Shown here: positions 13,301 to 28,100 of the stretch, piece after piece | Numbering within the stretch: the stretch's first letter is position 1 | Layout: every line of letters begins with the position of its first letter | Assembly (NCBI GenBank): GCA_032718565.1 | Contig: JAVGVS010000158.1 | Span: forward strand, 395,983-459,982 | DNA: 64,000 bases | Direction: 5' to 3' | Source: Distichodus sexfasciatus | Taxonomy: Eukaryota; Chordata; Actinopteri; Characiformes; Distichodontidae | Notes under the pieces: model-generated | The model's input: only the letters and a program-made list of their open reading frames with translations | Databases searched by the model: none | Told to the model about the DNA's origin: nothing | Translations under genes and position numbers: made by a program

Positions 13301-16066
13301 TGATGCCTGAACACCGCAGCCAATCATCACTCATACAGTTCGAATGAGGGTATTGGGGAACTATTCGAAAACATGTTCACTGACTTTTTTTTGTACGCGG
13401 CAAGGATAAGACTGCTTCCATCATTCGATTCGGCATTGCGCCACTTTTTAAGAAATTAATTATAAATGGTGTCAATGATGCGGGTCAGTGTGTACTGTGC
13501 TGTGTCTTCTCATTTATGTTTATTGGGCCCCGAGGCTCTAATCTCAGATAGTGTAAAAGGAGGCCCGCAGCTGGTCTCAGATCAGAGTGAAAGGCCTCAG
13601 CATGTAGCTTCTGCTGCCTGTGTAGGGAGGATTTGAGAGCAGAATTCTGATGCTGCAGTGGTGATGACCTGTAAGGCATTTGTTTTAAGAAGTGTCAAGT
13701 TGACCGTATTAGAGTGGGACTAAGGGTTATGGTTATGGTTAGGATAACCCAAGGGCTGGGTTAAGGTAAGGACAGCTAAAACCACTGCTCGATGTTGTGT
13801 TGGTAGTAAAAAATATTGTGGAGGTAGTAAGGTAGTAAAGGTAGTAAATTCGACTCTGGGATTCCTGCCAAACCCTGCTGTCCCTTAACGGCAGACTGGG
13901 CCGGCTATGGGTACACTGCCACCTGTTCAGAGTCCTCAAGATTAAGCGCCAAGCGCACCGTCACATAAGCGTTGGTATGTGTGACCCTTAAAATGCGCGG
14001 TGCAGAAAAAAGCGATGAAAAATGCAGCGCTTTATAATTCTGGCCGGACGCTTTGACAACAAATGCCGCCGCAGGCTTAATAAAAATCTGAGCGTGAAAG
14101 TGCAGATGGCGCTTTTAAGTAACTTGGCAACAACAAGCACCGAGAAGCGTGAGTGTTGACAGCTCTCTTTAGCTTCAATTTCGCTTGGCCAACCTCCCCA
14201 GTTCTCAGGGCTCTTCAAGTAGAAATTTGTTGAAAATGATTTGTTTTAATATTGTTTGATTATTTTAACATTCATTCAGTCTGTACTCTCAAAAAACAAA
14301 ACATAAAAAAAGCACAATATGACAATATATCGTATTAATTATGAAATAGATCAATACTTGACAAAATATCGTGATAATGTTTTTGTTCATATAAGCCAAC
14401 AAACCTATTGAAATAAGATTGATTTGTTTTGTTCCGAGGTGTACGGTAAGTCATCAAGTTGCTGTATGTGATCAGGGCTGGTGTCTAGTGGTAGTATTCT
14501 CTATATTTGCTGCGTGTAGAGAACAGGACGCGTGTTGTCTTTGTGAACTGGAAGAACAAGTTACACATTCCAACACACACTCCAGCCCTCATCACACACA
14601 CACACAAACACGCATGCGTCATACCTGAGTAAGGTTCAGTGAAACCTCGTCCTCCTGCTGGTTTTTTTTTTTGCCAAATGCATTAACACAGGCCAACTTG
14701 GGCCGTAGCTTAAGATGTCATATGGGGCCAATTTCCCAGTTGAGGATTAAGCCTAGTCCTAGACTAACATTGAGTTTGAATGGTCAATCTCCATTGGTAC
14801 TACAACTTAGTCCAAGACTAAGAAGCAATCACGAGAGCAGAAACCAGCCCATGATGTTTGGTTGATCAGTAGAGACAGTTGATTTAGTAAGTGATAGTGA
14901 ATGGTTTGCTGGTCTTCCCTCAATTTGCAGCTGCGTTTCTCCTCTTTGAGCTGTCACTGTGACTGATTTGATTGGGATGCTTTATTGTCCTGTGTGTGGG
15001 AGCAACAGAAACAGATTTGCACTCACGTTTAAGAGTTAATTTGCCAAGACACAGGCAATGTTTATAATTTAAGCCCCGAGTTGAGCACATGCTTGTGAAT
15101 TAGTCAGGGAATGCTGTAATTAATAGTAATTAAGTGTTGATTTGACGTGTACGTTTCAGGCTCTTCAGCACGGCTTCCTGAACTTTGAGGCAGTTTGATG
15201 TGACGGAGTATGGCACTACGAGGTGAGTGTCCTTCCTCACACACAGCACCGTGCTGCACTGTGGTGGTGATGATGGTGGTGCGTTGGCCTGGTTGTGGTG
15301 CACCGTGTGCTGTGTTCACAATGATAAATTCCGTAAAGGCGCTGATGGGCAGAATTTTGGTAGTGCCCAGGGAGCAGTGCTTGCGACATTACCGTGCTCA
15401 TGAGTACCTCAATGACTACCTTATTTATGCTCAGCTCCAGGCATTTCAGCGTAGTGAGTGGATGGAGTGTGCGTGTTTGGGCTGCAGTGCTTGTGTAATC
15501 AGCTTATGCAGCTTTTTTGCCAACTGTGCTCCTCCTGTGCCCGCTGTGCCCTACCGGTGCCACTGCCCACTTTAGAAAATACTTTACCAGCTTTATACAG
15601 CTCTGCCCTGCCGTGCCCTGCCAGAATGCGCGCACACACACTGTGTAGCCCTTATCGAACCACTTTCATCTCCTAATTTCGGGGCGTTCTCCTGCAGCAA
15701 TCAGGGGTTAGAGGCAGTAGTTCCTGATTCAAACCCCCAATCTTATGATCACCAGCCAGGGGTTTTGAGTCACTGCCTTTCAGCATAGCCTCCGCCCAAA
15801 TGTGCAACTTTCACAGCTTTAAAACTCTTTCCCTCTCTTTCTCTGTCTCTCTCTCTCTCTCTCTCTCGTCTCCTGCAGCGAGTGGAGAATGGAGATTTCA
15901 ACTGGATTGTTCGGGCAGAGTTCTGGCGTTCAGTAGCCCCCCACCCAGAGTAAAAGTAAGCGGTGAATCCCCACCACAATGTCCCCGGTGTGCTAAGCTG
16001 TAGCTGCTGACTTACTCTGTCTCACACCTGCTGGACTTGTGCTGGGTTATGTTGCTCTGTTGGTAA

Positions 16067-16110
<44 letters not shown>

Positions 16111-19100
16111 GCATGGTGCTGGTGCTGAGTGTGAGGACTTTAGCCATGTTGTTTTGCTCTTTCACCACTAGAGGGTGCTGCTGCTGCGTCTTGGAGAGCA
16201 GCCTGCTCTCACCAATCCCCAGCAGGCCTTGAGACAGTACCCGGTCCGTGGGTCAGTTAGTCGGAGCCACTGAAGAATACACCAACATTATTTCGTTTTA
16301 TTTATTATCTGATTCTGAATGATGTATTTTGGAAAATTACCGGATTCTCTCCGCCACATCTGTCTATGACTCACTCTTGAATCTGTCAAGATTGCTTGCC
16401 TCAGTCACATGTCTTAGCTGCATCCGCTACCTTCTTAAAAGAATACTCAGCCCATTGACAGATAACGTGCTGGAGATCACACATGGCAGCGGCCTTAAAA
16501 AGGTTTGTTGAGACAACAATACTGCGGTGTTCTGGATTAAGGGTATGGCAGAATACCTGAGATCGCCACAGCAGCACTGAAAACCCTGCTGCCATTCCGA
16601 CACACATCACTGTCTGTATTGAAGCCACGATATTTCAACAACCAAAACAAAATTAAGGTGAGCTGGACATAAGCAGCACGCCGGGTATCATTGTCTCCCG
16701 TTACCCCTAGATGGGACCGTCTCGTTGTGGAGAAACAAGCTCAGGGCTCCCACTGATTTGGCGTTATGGTGAATTGTATTTTTCATGCACTTTAAATTTG
16801 TTTTTGTGGTGTCTGTTATGTTGAAGGCATGTTTAACCTTTACCATTACGACCAGAGAGTGTGGGGCTCGAGGCCCATTACTCATGTTATGATGTTGGCT
16901 AGCGATATTCTGAGGGCGCTTCTTATAAAGTTGCATACGTAGTGGTTCACCATTTATTATTTTATTTAGAAAATACCAGTTTTATGCGGTGGTATCATTT
17001 TATTTTGTTGTATTTATCCGCCACCTTAAAGGCCAGTCATTAATCATTGTCTGATATTAAGCGGTCCGTGGTGCAAGAAGACCAGGCGACAGCTTTAACA
17101 GTGCAAGAACAAGTATGGCACATAAGAATAAATATATATAAATAGAATATAAAATATACACTTTAAACTAGAAGTAGGAAGAGAGACCATTAGGATGTGG
17201 TATTCAACCTACAGTTATGATTGCTTGAGTAGTTTTACAGCGAACATGCATGAGGTCAGTAACAGTTTCAATATGAGAAACTTCCTCTACAGTCTTATGA
17301 AATTACCGTATCTCTTGTGATCTGAGCTGGCCGTGCCGTGGGATGTAGTATGTGCGAATAGTGATTTAAATAAACAAGAACTGTACGTGCGCATATTGTG
17401 GGATACTGTCTGTATTAATTCAAACAGAGATTAAACGGTTAAGTTAAAGAAATATTACAAGAAACTCATCGTATATAGGAAATATCTTCAAAACTGTATG
17501 GATTGTGCTATAAATGCAACATAGTATTTATACAGTAAATGGATAAAAATGTGGACGTCATGGGAAAATTAATACAAATTAAAATGAAACTCACGGTTTC
17601 AGTTAAAGGAGCATGCTACAAAACTAAGTCCTAAAAATACAGAAAAATGATTCCTAAAACTGTGTAACAAACATTAACTGTACTTGTGCACATTATGGAA
17701 TAAAGGATATTGGGGAAGACAGTTAAAGTAGATATTAATAAACAGATCCAGTAGTAGTTAAACTAGACATTTATACTATATACAGTGCCAAGGGGTAGGA
17801 AACTCTGGTCCTGGAGCTCCGGTGTCCTCAGGTTTCATCAACTGGATTTTCATTTGATCACCTCTGGTCTCAGGTAGATAACCACCAGTCGATCCCGGAA
17901 GTAGGATAGTTCCTCCAGGATACGGACCTCCCAGGACAGTCTCTACTTGCTATATACGAGCAAGTGTGCATGTGCACGATACTGGGATGACTGTAGAATG
18001 CTGTGAAGACTGTGCCAGAATTGAAATTGACAAACAGATTTAAGTTAAAAGAAATGTAACAGAAAATTAATCTAAAATGAAAATATTGGCAGGATTCTCG
18101 GGTTTGAAATGATGAAGAGCGAAGTGATGAAGGCAGGTTGTCTTTAAAAGCTTTATTACAGAAAAATAGCGATGTTCTTACAAGACCGGTCTTTCTCTCT
18201 GGCTTCGCTCTGATTCTAACACCCAAAGATGTCTTTTTATCTCGCTCCTCTCTGCCCAGGTCCTTTTAGACCTGGTAGTCTGGAGTGGCCGGAGCCTGTT
18301 ATCAGGATGTTATAAGACTAGGGCTTTGTTTGCTCAAGAAATCCGTTTACTCAATAGAAAAGGAAAAGTTATGAGAAGGGTCCCATAAAAGGGGTCAGGG
18401 ACAGGGGAGAAGGGGTATAAAATAACCCTTGAAAGGGGTCATAGGATCTAGAAAGGGATCATGGGATCTAGGGTGGCAAAAGGTGTCAGGGGGGAACTAG
18501 GATGACTAAAAAGGGTGGGGGAAGCGGAGGCGAGCAGAAGGTAAGGAGATAGAGAATTTGACCCGACGCATTCAAAAAGATACACAGCTACACACAGAAT
18601 GCTTTTGGAACAGAGATGACTTGAAAATACAATGAATAAACAAAATAAAAAGTGGAATACCCAGCCAATAAAATCCATCAATATGAAATATTTCTAAACT
18701 AAGAGTTTATACTATAAACAGTAAAATCACGTATCCCATATTGGCTGTCTCAGTATAATAAAGTGCAGTGTGGGTTTTGTTGCAGTAATGGACATAAAAA
18801 CATGATGATGATCGTTGTCAGGTGTGTTGCTAAGAGTGGTGCTTTGTACACGTTACTGCCACCTTCTGTAGTAACGATATTGTGTGTGTTACGCGGTTCT
18901 GGGTTACCCGCTCCACGCCCCGAAGGCCTACTTCCCCTACTTCCCGCAAGCTGCTTGTGACCACGGTGATCACCTCATGAAGATCTACGATTCGAAGCGC
19001 CACGGACGCCGGCTTCCTTTTTCCGACCTGTTCTTCGTGGACGGCAGCACGCCCAGCGACCACATCACGCGCCGATTCCTGCACATCTGCGAAACTGTGG

Positions 19101-22100
19101 TGCGTGGCCGTGCACTGCAAGGCCACGCAGTTCGCTGGCTGCGGCTCACAGTTACCTAACAAAATCTTGATCTCATTTTGGCCCATCCTGTGAAGGAGGC
19201 AGTGGGCGGTGCTTGAGGAGACGGTACCTTGCTCATAGTACTTTACAATTGGTTCCTTTACTGGTCTGGGACCAACTCCCTAACGATCATATTTCAACAA
19301 ATCTGAACAAAACACAGATTTGGCAAATGAATAACAAAAATGTATCTGGTCTAGTGGTTGGGATGCGGCTTCTCGACCAAGAAGGTTAATGGGTTTAAAT
19401 TCTACCACCACTGGGTCCCTATGCAAAATCACAAATTTGTCAGCAACTTTGACTTGCTCCCACAACTTTATTGCAACAAAAGCGGCAAACTGCGCAAATC
19501 AGGCATTTGGGAGGTAATCTCAAAAGATATGCAATTCCTGGAGGCCCAGACAATGTAGTCTTTAAAAAGGTCTAAGTGTGCAGTAAATAAAGCTGCAGAT
19601 CCCGGTTCACTGCTCAGGCAGCTACTGTTCATGATGCTGAAGACACTCGTCCAAAACACGCCTCCTGTAAAGACGAGCAAGATGCAACTACATCTTATCC
19701 AGAGCCACCTTCAGTTCCTGATTTCAGGAAATATGCATTTTAGGTCAAAGGTCCCCAGCGGAACTATTTTCGTGTCATCCGCCGCCATGAGTTGCAACAT
19801 CATGGTGACCCGGTACACCGAGCATTACGCTAGGGATGCACCGATCGATCGGCCAAGCAAAGCGGAGTTGAAGCCTGGTCGGCCCTAATCGTGTCGAGGC
19901 GTAAATGTGAAATTCGAGGCACAAAATTAAGAATCGAATCGCAGCGGTTGTGATAATATTGCGCGAACTGTATTTTTCCTCTCGCGAATGTGTTTTTTCC
20001 TCTCGATGTGTTAAATGTTCTCGCGCGCGAAGTAGATTACCGACGAGTGGCTTTTTTGCTCGAGTGAGATTTCTGCGCGCGCGGTTTGAAAGGGGCAGGT
20101 TTTGGCAGTTTGGGGGCACGGGGTTTTGGCAGCTTCTACCTGCGATTCCTGTTGGCGATGGCTCCTGAATGCTTGTGATTGACTGCAGTACAGACGGTTT
20201 TTACAGAAAAACCAAAGATAGCGTGAAGAGGAGCGGCGACAGGTAGATTAACCATGTTGTTATGGTTATTAACCATATAATTGTAATTTAGTTAGGTCTT
20301 ACATTTTAATAAGCACGTAATCAATGGCTCCTCTTGACCACTTGTCTGTCCCCAGTTCAACATAAACACAGATGCACAAGTCAGTCACAAGACGATCACT
20401 AGATGATCAGCCGTTTCTGATTGAGATACAGGCTTCCAGTAATCTGATAAATCACCTGCCCAAAATACACAATGTCAAGTAAGTACTTTTTTGGACGTCC
20501 GAGTTAGCGGAGTTATTTACATTTTCGCGAGTTACATTTTTATTTATTTAAATTTGTAAAGAAAATTTGTTATGAAAATAAAGCATTATATTAAAGAAAA
20601 TTAGGTTTTGCTGTAGAGCTGCCACTATTATAAAAGTAACTAGTTAACAGAGAAAGTAACTACTGTGTTACATTAAAGTTTTTTGTGTCGATGTTGTCGA
20701 CTGCTCACAGCAGCTCTAATTTTCTGTTATCTGGGAAAAAAATTGGTATCGGAAAAATCGGTATCGGCCGATCACACTTACAAAAATTGGTAATCGGAAT
20801 CAGCCAAGAAAATTGCAATTGGTGCATCTAATTACACGCTCGACGCGTTAGAATCCTACAATCCTCCCAGTGCAAGTAGCAGCTTTTGGCCACCAGGTGA
20901 CAGTGTTGGCTCGATATGATTGTGTGGTGTTTCATGAAGATGATGATACCGGTATGGATCAGATCCTCAAACTCAGCTCGTTCCATTTCCGTGGTGGATT
21001 GAGTTGATGTTTTCAAATTCAATTCAAATGTATTTATATAAGCTCTTAACAACAGTCATTGCTCACCAAAAGCCACTTTACATATAACCCGACCTAAGCC
21101 ACAACAAAGCGGGCTGAGGGCGACAGTAGCGAAAAAAACTCCCTCTATGGAAGAAACAGCAGGAAGGAACCAAAGCTCAGAGGGGACCCCATCCTCCTCT
21201 GGGCTGACAGATGCCACGAACATTTAATGTACAACAAGCAATAGTTCAAGATGAATTGTTAGTTATTTAAAAACAAGATACAAAAATAGTCCAAGGAATA
21301 TTTGAATCCCGGGTTGTTGATTGGGCCACTTGCAGGACCCTCTCAGCAGCATTAAGATGAAATTGGACAGAAAGTATTGACCCTTGCTAAGTCGGTAGAG
21401 GCGTCCGCGGAATTCCCGAAAATCCAGTTGGTTTCATGATGATGTCACATAGGTCTGGTCTTGGGTTCAGTGGGTCAGGATCAGCGTTCGGGAAAGTTGA
21501 CTAAGAATCAGCGTCAGCTCAGGGCGTCTCAAGGAATCTGGTGAGTTCAGTTGATCAGCGTCAGCTTGGTAGGGCCGAATGGTCAGTGTCAGCTAAGGCA
21601 TCTCCAAGAGAGTCGGTGAGGATTCGGTCAATAGCGCCATCCCAGGATCAGCTGGGAACAGCTCAGAAAAAAAAGAGAAAAGAGGGAGAAAGTTAGTGCC
21701 TACCACAACCTCCGGCAATGCTAGGTAACTATGGCAGCCTAGCTAAGAAGGGAGGAAGGTAACACAGACATGAGGGCTTCCAGGGGTCTAAACTCACACC
21801 AAACCGTCTGCAAGCTTGAAAGTCAGCAGGTAGGATAACCTTTTCAATCCCCCTTTCACCTTTAATCTCCATTATGAACCCCCAGATCTCGCCTTTAACT
21901 AAGAAAAAGGGATTTTAATAACCAAAAGACTGACTAAACAAGTAAATCTTAAGCCTTGACTTAAAAGCAGAGATCGTTTCTGAGCTCCGGTACTAGCGAG
22001 GTAGTTTATTCACAATTGTGGCGCTTTATGAAACCGTCTCTTCCCCCACGGTAGATTCTTTATTCTAGGTATTACTAAAAGATCTAGGTCTTGTGATCGG

Positions 22101-25100
22101 GATTGTAAGTGCAAATGAGGTCACTCACATACTGCGGTGCAAGACCATTTAGAGCTTTATAGGTCAAGAGAAGTACTTTATAGTTGACACGAAATTTTAC
22201 TGGTAGCCAGTGGAGTGAGGATAGAATAGGGGTGATATGATCATATTTTTTAGTTTTAGTGAGGACTCTGGCTGCTGCATTCTGAACTAGCTGCAGTTTA
22301 TTTAACAACCTATTTGGACAACCAGAGAATAAGACATTACAGTAATCGAGTCTTGAGGTAATAAATGCATGAACTAGTTTCTCTGCATCTTGAAATGATA
22401 GCACGTTTCTTAGTTTAGCAATATTACGGAGTTGAAAGAAGGAGGTGCGACTAATGTTAGAAGCATGTAGATCGAATGAAAGATTGGAGTCTAAAGTAAC
22501 ACCAAGGTTTTTAACAACATTACTTGGTACAATGGATAATCCATCAAGACTGACCGTGATGTCAGATAGCTGACTTCTGGTGGCGTTAGTGCCAGTAAGA
22601 AGGACCTCAGTCTTGTCCAGATTTAGATGTGTGTGGAGGTCAAACCTTTCACATTTACACTCTTATCCAGAGTCACTTCGATTTCCCTAATTTGACCAAG
22701 TTAAGAGTCTTGCTCAGGAATCCTTAAAAGTACGACATCTTTGTCCACAGACGAGTATTCTACCCTCTAGACCACCATCACCACCACCACATGACATGCT
22801 TTTGACGTGGATTTAAAGGAACTTCACACCGATTACTCACAAACTCAAATCAGCACGGCTGGGCTCAGTTAGCCTGATTTAAATAATCATGTTACTGATC
22901 AAATGCTTGTCTTAGTTTGATATCAATCCATATAAACATTACATTGATTTCTTAAAGTTGTGCATTCACCAGGGGCGGTCGGTGGCGTAGCGGTAGAGGT
23001 GTTCGCCCCGTGGTCAGAAGGTCGCAGGTTCCAATCCAGGGCCGGTGAAGTTGCCACTGAGGTACTCATGAGCACGGTACCGTCCCCAAGCACTGCTCCC
23101 CAGGCGCTTTAGGTGCCCACTGCTCCTTCACGGATGGGTCAAATGCAGAGGTCACATGTGGTTGTGGTGCACTGTGTGCTGTGCTGTGGTGTGTTCACAA
23201 TGACAAATAATCACTCACTTTAAAGAACCGTGTTGTAGATCTTCATAATAGGGACACACGATATGGAAATTATTGGCAGATACCGATATGTGATATTTTT
23301 CATGCTTTTATCTGCCAACGTTGATAAATGAGGAAGGCAGAGTTGAACGTGTAAAGACAAATTTTGCTCGCCAAAGTTCCACCGCTCACTCCGTCACAGT
23401 ACTGTCCCATGTCCTCATGCTATATTGATAAATGGAGGATGTATTCAGATTTGCTCATGTTCCACACTGAAGTGTGTCTTCTCTCTCCCCGCCTGTCCAG
23501 CGGGTTTGGGCAGGACCGGCACGCTGATCGGCTGCTACCTGATGAAGCACTACCGCTTCACAGCGGCCGAGGCCATCGCCTGGATCCGCGTCTGTAGGCC
23601 GGGATCGGTCATCGGCCCTCAGCAGCACTTCCTGGAGGAGTAAGTAGCATAACCGCATATGACAATATTACCCATAACCCCCCGCTCCCGCCCTGGCTGC
23701 ACGCCCACTCGTTCCAGCTGGGCAGCGGTAGATTCTCTAAGAGCTGTGTGAGTCTCTCCATCCACACACTGACTGCACACTGGCTCCAGCCCAGCTGCTG
23801 ACAGGAAGAGAACACACTCCTCCCAGGGCCCCGCACACACTGGGTCAGGAGTCAGATCTCTCTCACGTTGAGGTTTTGTGTGTGTGTGTGTAAATAATTG
23901 TAAGTTATTATGCTCAGTTATTATCCTACAGTAGACTGCATTTTCATAACAGAAAAATGCTGTGCTGTAGCCGTTACAGGCCTGGGAGAATTTGGGGTGT
24001 TATTCTGTACCCTAGTTGTTGGGCTTATTGTAGCGTGTGTAGAAGTTAGCCACACATTTTATGTTGTGTTCTGGACGTCCTGCACTATTCAGATTTGTTA
24101 TAGTTTGATGTGTAAATGCTGACAGTCTTGAAATCAGCACATTTCTGATGAAAATTGACCTGCAGCTGTAGAAATGTTTACTTTTTCTAGCTTTATGTAG
24201 TAGAAAAGTGCTGAATCTGTAGATATAACTACTAGAAATAGTAAGAACAGTGTGTGCCTTATTGGATTGCCGAGTTGATATTATGCAGAGACGTTCTGTA
24301 GCTTAGTACTGTGAAGATAAATAAGATCAGTGCAGGTGGAAACACTTCTGTATCCATTTGCAATCCATCAGGATATAGAATAAAATGGTTTAATAACAAA
24401 TAATACGTTTTTCTATATACATTTTTTCCTGTTGATTACTTACAGCTTCATCTTATTGAAGCTGTCATAACAAAAAAGAAGCCTCACTACCAAGTCACAA
24501 ATTTCTATTTGCACCTTTTTGACTATTGTTATACGTTCTAACTGCTTGTCTTGGTATGATTAATGTAGTTATGTGGTTTTATCCTATGTCATAAACATCA
24601 GCATCAGCAGTGTGTGACATGACACATATACACACAGACACTTTTGCGCTGCTTTTTGCACATTTTGGGCCCCGTTTGTTGCCGTTTGCGGCTGTATTTG
24701 ATTAAATGTCTTATTTGTTTTATAGTGAGCGTGTGTTTGCGTGTGAGTGTTGAGCGTGACGGGGTGGGAGCGCGGCTGTGTCAGTGCTGATGGATTGCAG
24801 GGCCGCGTGTGTGAGTGAAGTGGGTGCTATAGGGGTGAGTGTTGGTGGAACACGGGGCTGTAGATTGCATTGTCCTACACACAGACTGAACGGACAGAGC
24901 GTCGTTATCTACGTGAATATTTTCCTCATGAGGACATGGCTACACGGCTTTAGGGTTAAAACTACATCACGCTTGGCCATGTGTTGATGCGTGTGCTTAA
25001 CTTTTCTGTCTCTCTCTCTCCCTGTGCAGGAAGCAGGCGAGTCTGTGGGCTCAGGGTGAGGTGCAGCGCTCCAGGCAGCAGCAGGTCGGGCGCTACGATG

Positions 25101-28100
25101 AGCTGCGCATGGGTGAGGGGGTAGGTTTGGGTGTAGGTGTGCCCCACCTCATCTCCTGCCTGGACGATCTGACCATCAGCAGCGGATTCCTCAAGTCCAG
25201 CAGTTTCAGCAGAGTGGAGGAGGTGAGTTCAACGTGCTGTCCAGTTCTACTCTCCCAACCACACCCAGTGTACACTACTGGTTCTTCACTGGTCTCACGA
25301 TTCGATTCAGTTGTGATTTTCGGACTTTGATTTGATACAGTATCTCAACGCGTCACGATGCATGCCGTCCATTTTCCGCATTACTTCACACTGCACACAG
25401 ATTGAGCACCGCTTGAAAACCCCTAATATAATCTATTATGGTCTGCTAGTTAGAGATGTAGCCGATGCGATATGTGGATGGGTATCGGCCCGCTAACGGC
25501 TCAAACGGCTGGGTCGGGTATCGGTGGCATCGGGCCGATCTGTAAATGCGTCCATGCTCAATTCGTTCTGCATGGGAAGTGGCACTGCGGTAAAGTAGAG
25601 CTGAAACCATTATTCCAATAACTTGTATAATTCTATTGCAAAAATGGGCAAGCTTGGTTTAATTCATTTTACTCCCTAGAGCAGCTCCGCTTGTATTCCA
25701 CACGGACGCTTAATAGTGACGCACAATGTTTTCAGTGGCGCCATCAAGACAAGACCTGATCCCTCTGCATGTGAAAGTATTTGTGAGATGTTCCTGCACT
25801 AAAACTGAAGCAAATGCATAAAAACGCGTAAATGACATTGTTCAGTCAAAATGTCGCCTTTATTACAGACACAAACCATATTTTAGCTGATAAATAACCA
25901 CAACAACCAGCGCTCTACTCACAATTCTGCCGTTTATTTAGATTTTCCCGTAGATTTTCCATCGTTTATTCTGGAACGCGCGCCCAACGCATCATTGTGA
26001 TGTGGCTCCGGGGCGCGCCCAGAGGATCGTGGGAAATGTAGTTCTCTGCAAAAGTAGCTCATTTTATATGCTAAATTGGTTCAAAATGACAAACTTCAGT
26101 ATTTCATTTTCAATTGATCAATTTTTTAAAATTTTATAATGTTATAGTGTAATCAGTAAGAAAGGAGAAATATTTATATGTCTAAATGAACAATTTTTGA
26201 GAAATCATTTAGCATATACGTGTGTGTAAGTATTACATTGTTTTAGTAGGAAAACAGTATTTAAAGCAAGCATTTCTTTAAGCATAACTATAATCTCAGT
26301 CATGTATTCAGACATTTTAAAGCATTATTTTATGTTAAAAAAAAAACTCTGTATCGGCAGATATCCCAATTTACAATATCGGTATCGGACATAAAAAAGT
26401 GCTATCTTTACCCATCTTTACTGCTAGTGCATCGATGCAGAATGGTGTACTACTCATGAGTCTAGTAGATCACTACTTTTTAGGAATAACTTGACCCACT
26501 TTGTAATTTGTAATAAGTCTAAAAGTAGTAAACTTTGAGAACATGACTAGTTCACGTTTTAGTTTATACCGCAAATAAACTATGACTAGTATTAGTAGTG
26601 ATGCGTAATCATGGAATGACGATGCTGATATCCGATATTTTCATCCTTACATCTGTCAATATCGATACTGATAAATGAGTCAAGCGAGTAAAGACCAGAT
26701 ATTTTGCTCACCAAAGTTCCATTGCGCACGCAAAAATAACACCATAACTCTGACACTTCCAGCAGCACCAAGTCAAGCGAGTGTGAAAGCAGAGTGGAGC
26801 GAGGACGGAGCATTTCCAGCGTAGTGCACAACACTTTAACAGAAAGTCTACTTCCTTCCCTATGCAGTGTACCAAGTCAAATAGGGTGCGTGTGACTCTC
26901 CATGTGCACTACCTAGTGTGTAGAGAGCTGGCTATTTCCTGAGATGCATACTACCACATAGAACAGTATGATAAATCCCACCCCAGACTTTGAACATGCC
27001 TGACACCAGCACTACCTTTCCGATGTACTTTAAATGCGTTATCAGATACTGACGGAAATGTCCACAAATCTAAGGATCGGTCCAGTGTTGATGACGTTTA
27101 AAAACAGCTGGTTCTGATTAGGGCTGCAACAAATGACTATTTTTGTAATCGAGTAATCTATCGATCATCGATTAATCGAGTAATCGGATAAAAAAATGTA
27201 AATAAAAATGGCAGTACATTTGTTATTAGGCTTATTCTAGTGTGAGTAGAAGTTAGTCAAATACGCTTTATGTTGTTGTATTCAGTTGAAAATGAAGAAA
27301 CGTGAAGTTCAAGGGTCATTTTGAACCAATTTGGCCAATAAAATGAGTTGCTTTTGGTCTTTCTCAAAGAGAACTGCATTTCCCACAATCCCCTGCGCAC
27401 GCCTCGGAGCCGCGTCACAGTAAAGGGTTCAGCGCGTTCCGGAACGAACTATGAAAAAAAATCAATGGGAAAATCTTAATAAATGTCTGTATTGTGAGTA
27501 GCGCGCAGCTTGTTGTGGTTATTTATCAGCTAAATTACGCGTTTTGTCTGTAATAAAGGGGACGTTTTGACGGAAACGGAGCGTTTTAGTGAGTAATGAC
27601 GCTTACAAACAGCGTGTGTGTTTACATCACGAAACATGTCACTTATGCGTTTTTATGACTTTACTTCTGTTTTTGTGCACGGAATATCTCACAAATACGT
27701 TGACATACAGAGGGATCTGTTCTCGCCTTGATCGCGCCACTGAAGATATTGTGCGTCATTAATAAGTGTCTGTGTGAAACACAAGTGAATAATGACTTAA
27801 ACGAAGCTTCGATTCTAGAAAAATTGCCTCGACCATTTTTTGTAATCGAATTATTCGAATAATCGTTTCAGCTCTAGTTCTGATGTGATTCTAATGTCAA
27901 TTCATCACTTCTATGATCAAGCCCACAGCATCCATCCAAAACATCAGTTAAACTTCACACATTTTGTAACGCCACTTTATAGTGAATATGATGTCTGTTT
28001 TTACTAAAAGAGAAGTTTTGAATATCTGGTTGAGTCCAGAATAAAAGTGTATATTTTAACTTTTTTTGTGATTTGACGTGAGTGAAAGTGATGGTGTTAA

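Larger units (their letters stand above)
11993..14390. mobile_element. Composite hAT-type element, outer shell
   Basis: The left edge tagtgctgggcgataaaacg is a typical hAT/MITE end. AT-rich sequence near 14300-14390 (aatatatcgtattaattatg, caaaatatcgtgataat) looks like the matching far end, though no clean inverted copy or duplication was found. A second hAT (12396-13877) lies inside. 14050-14170 is similar, inverted, to about 3310-3400. The boundaries are tentative. Confidence 0.4.

Noticed and set aside
17870..18226. 118-codon minus-strand frame
   Set aside because: No recognisable domain and in AT-rich repeat-like intron; likely chance.
22973..23060. tRNA gene suggested by A- and B-box-like sequence
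   Set aside because: The sequence continues into a dispersed SINE body and tail found many times in the window; cloverleaf pairing is poor.
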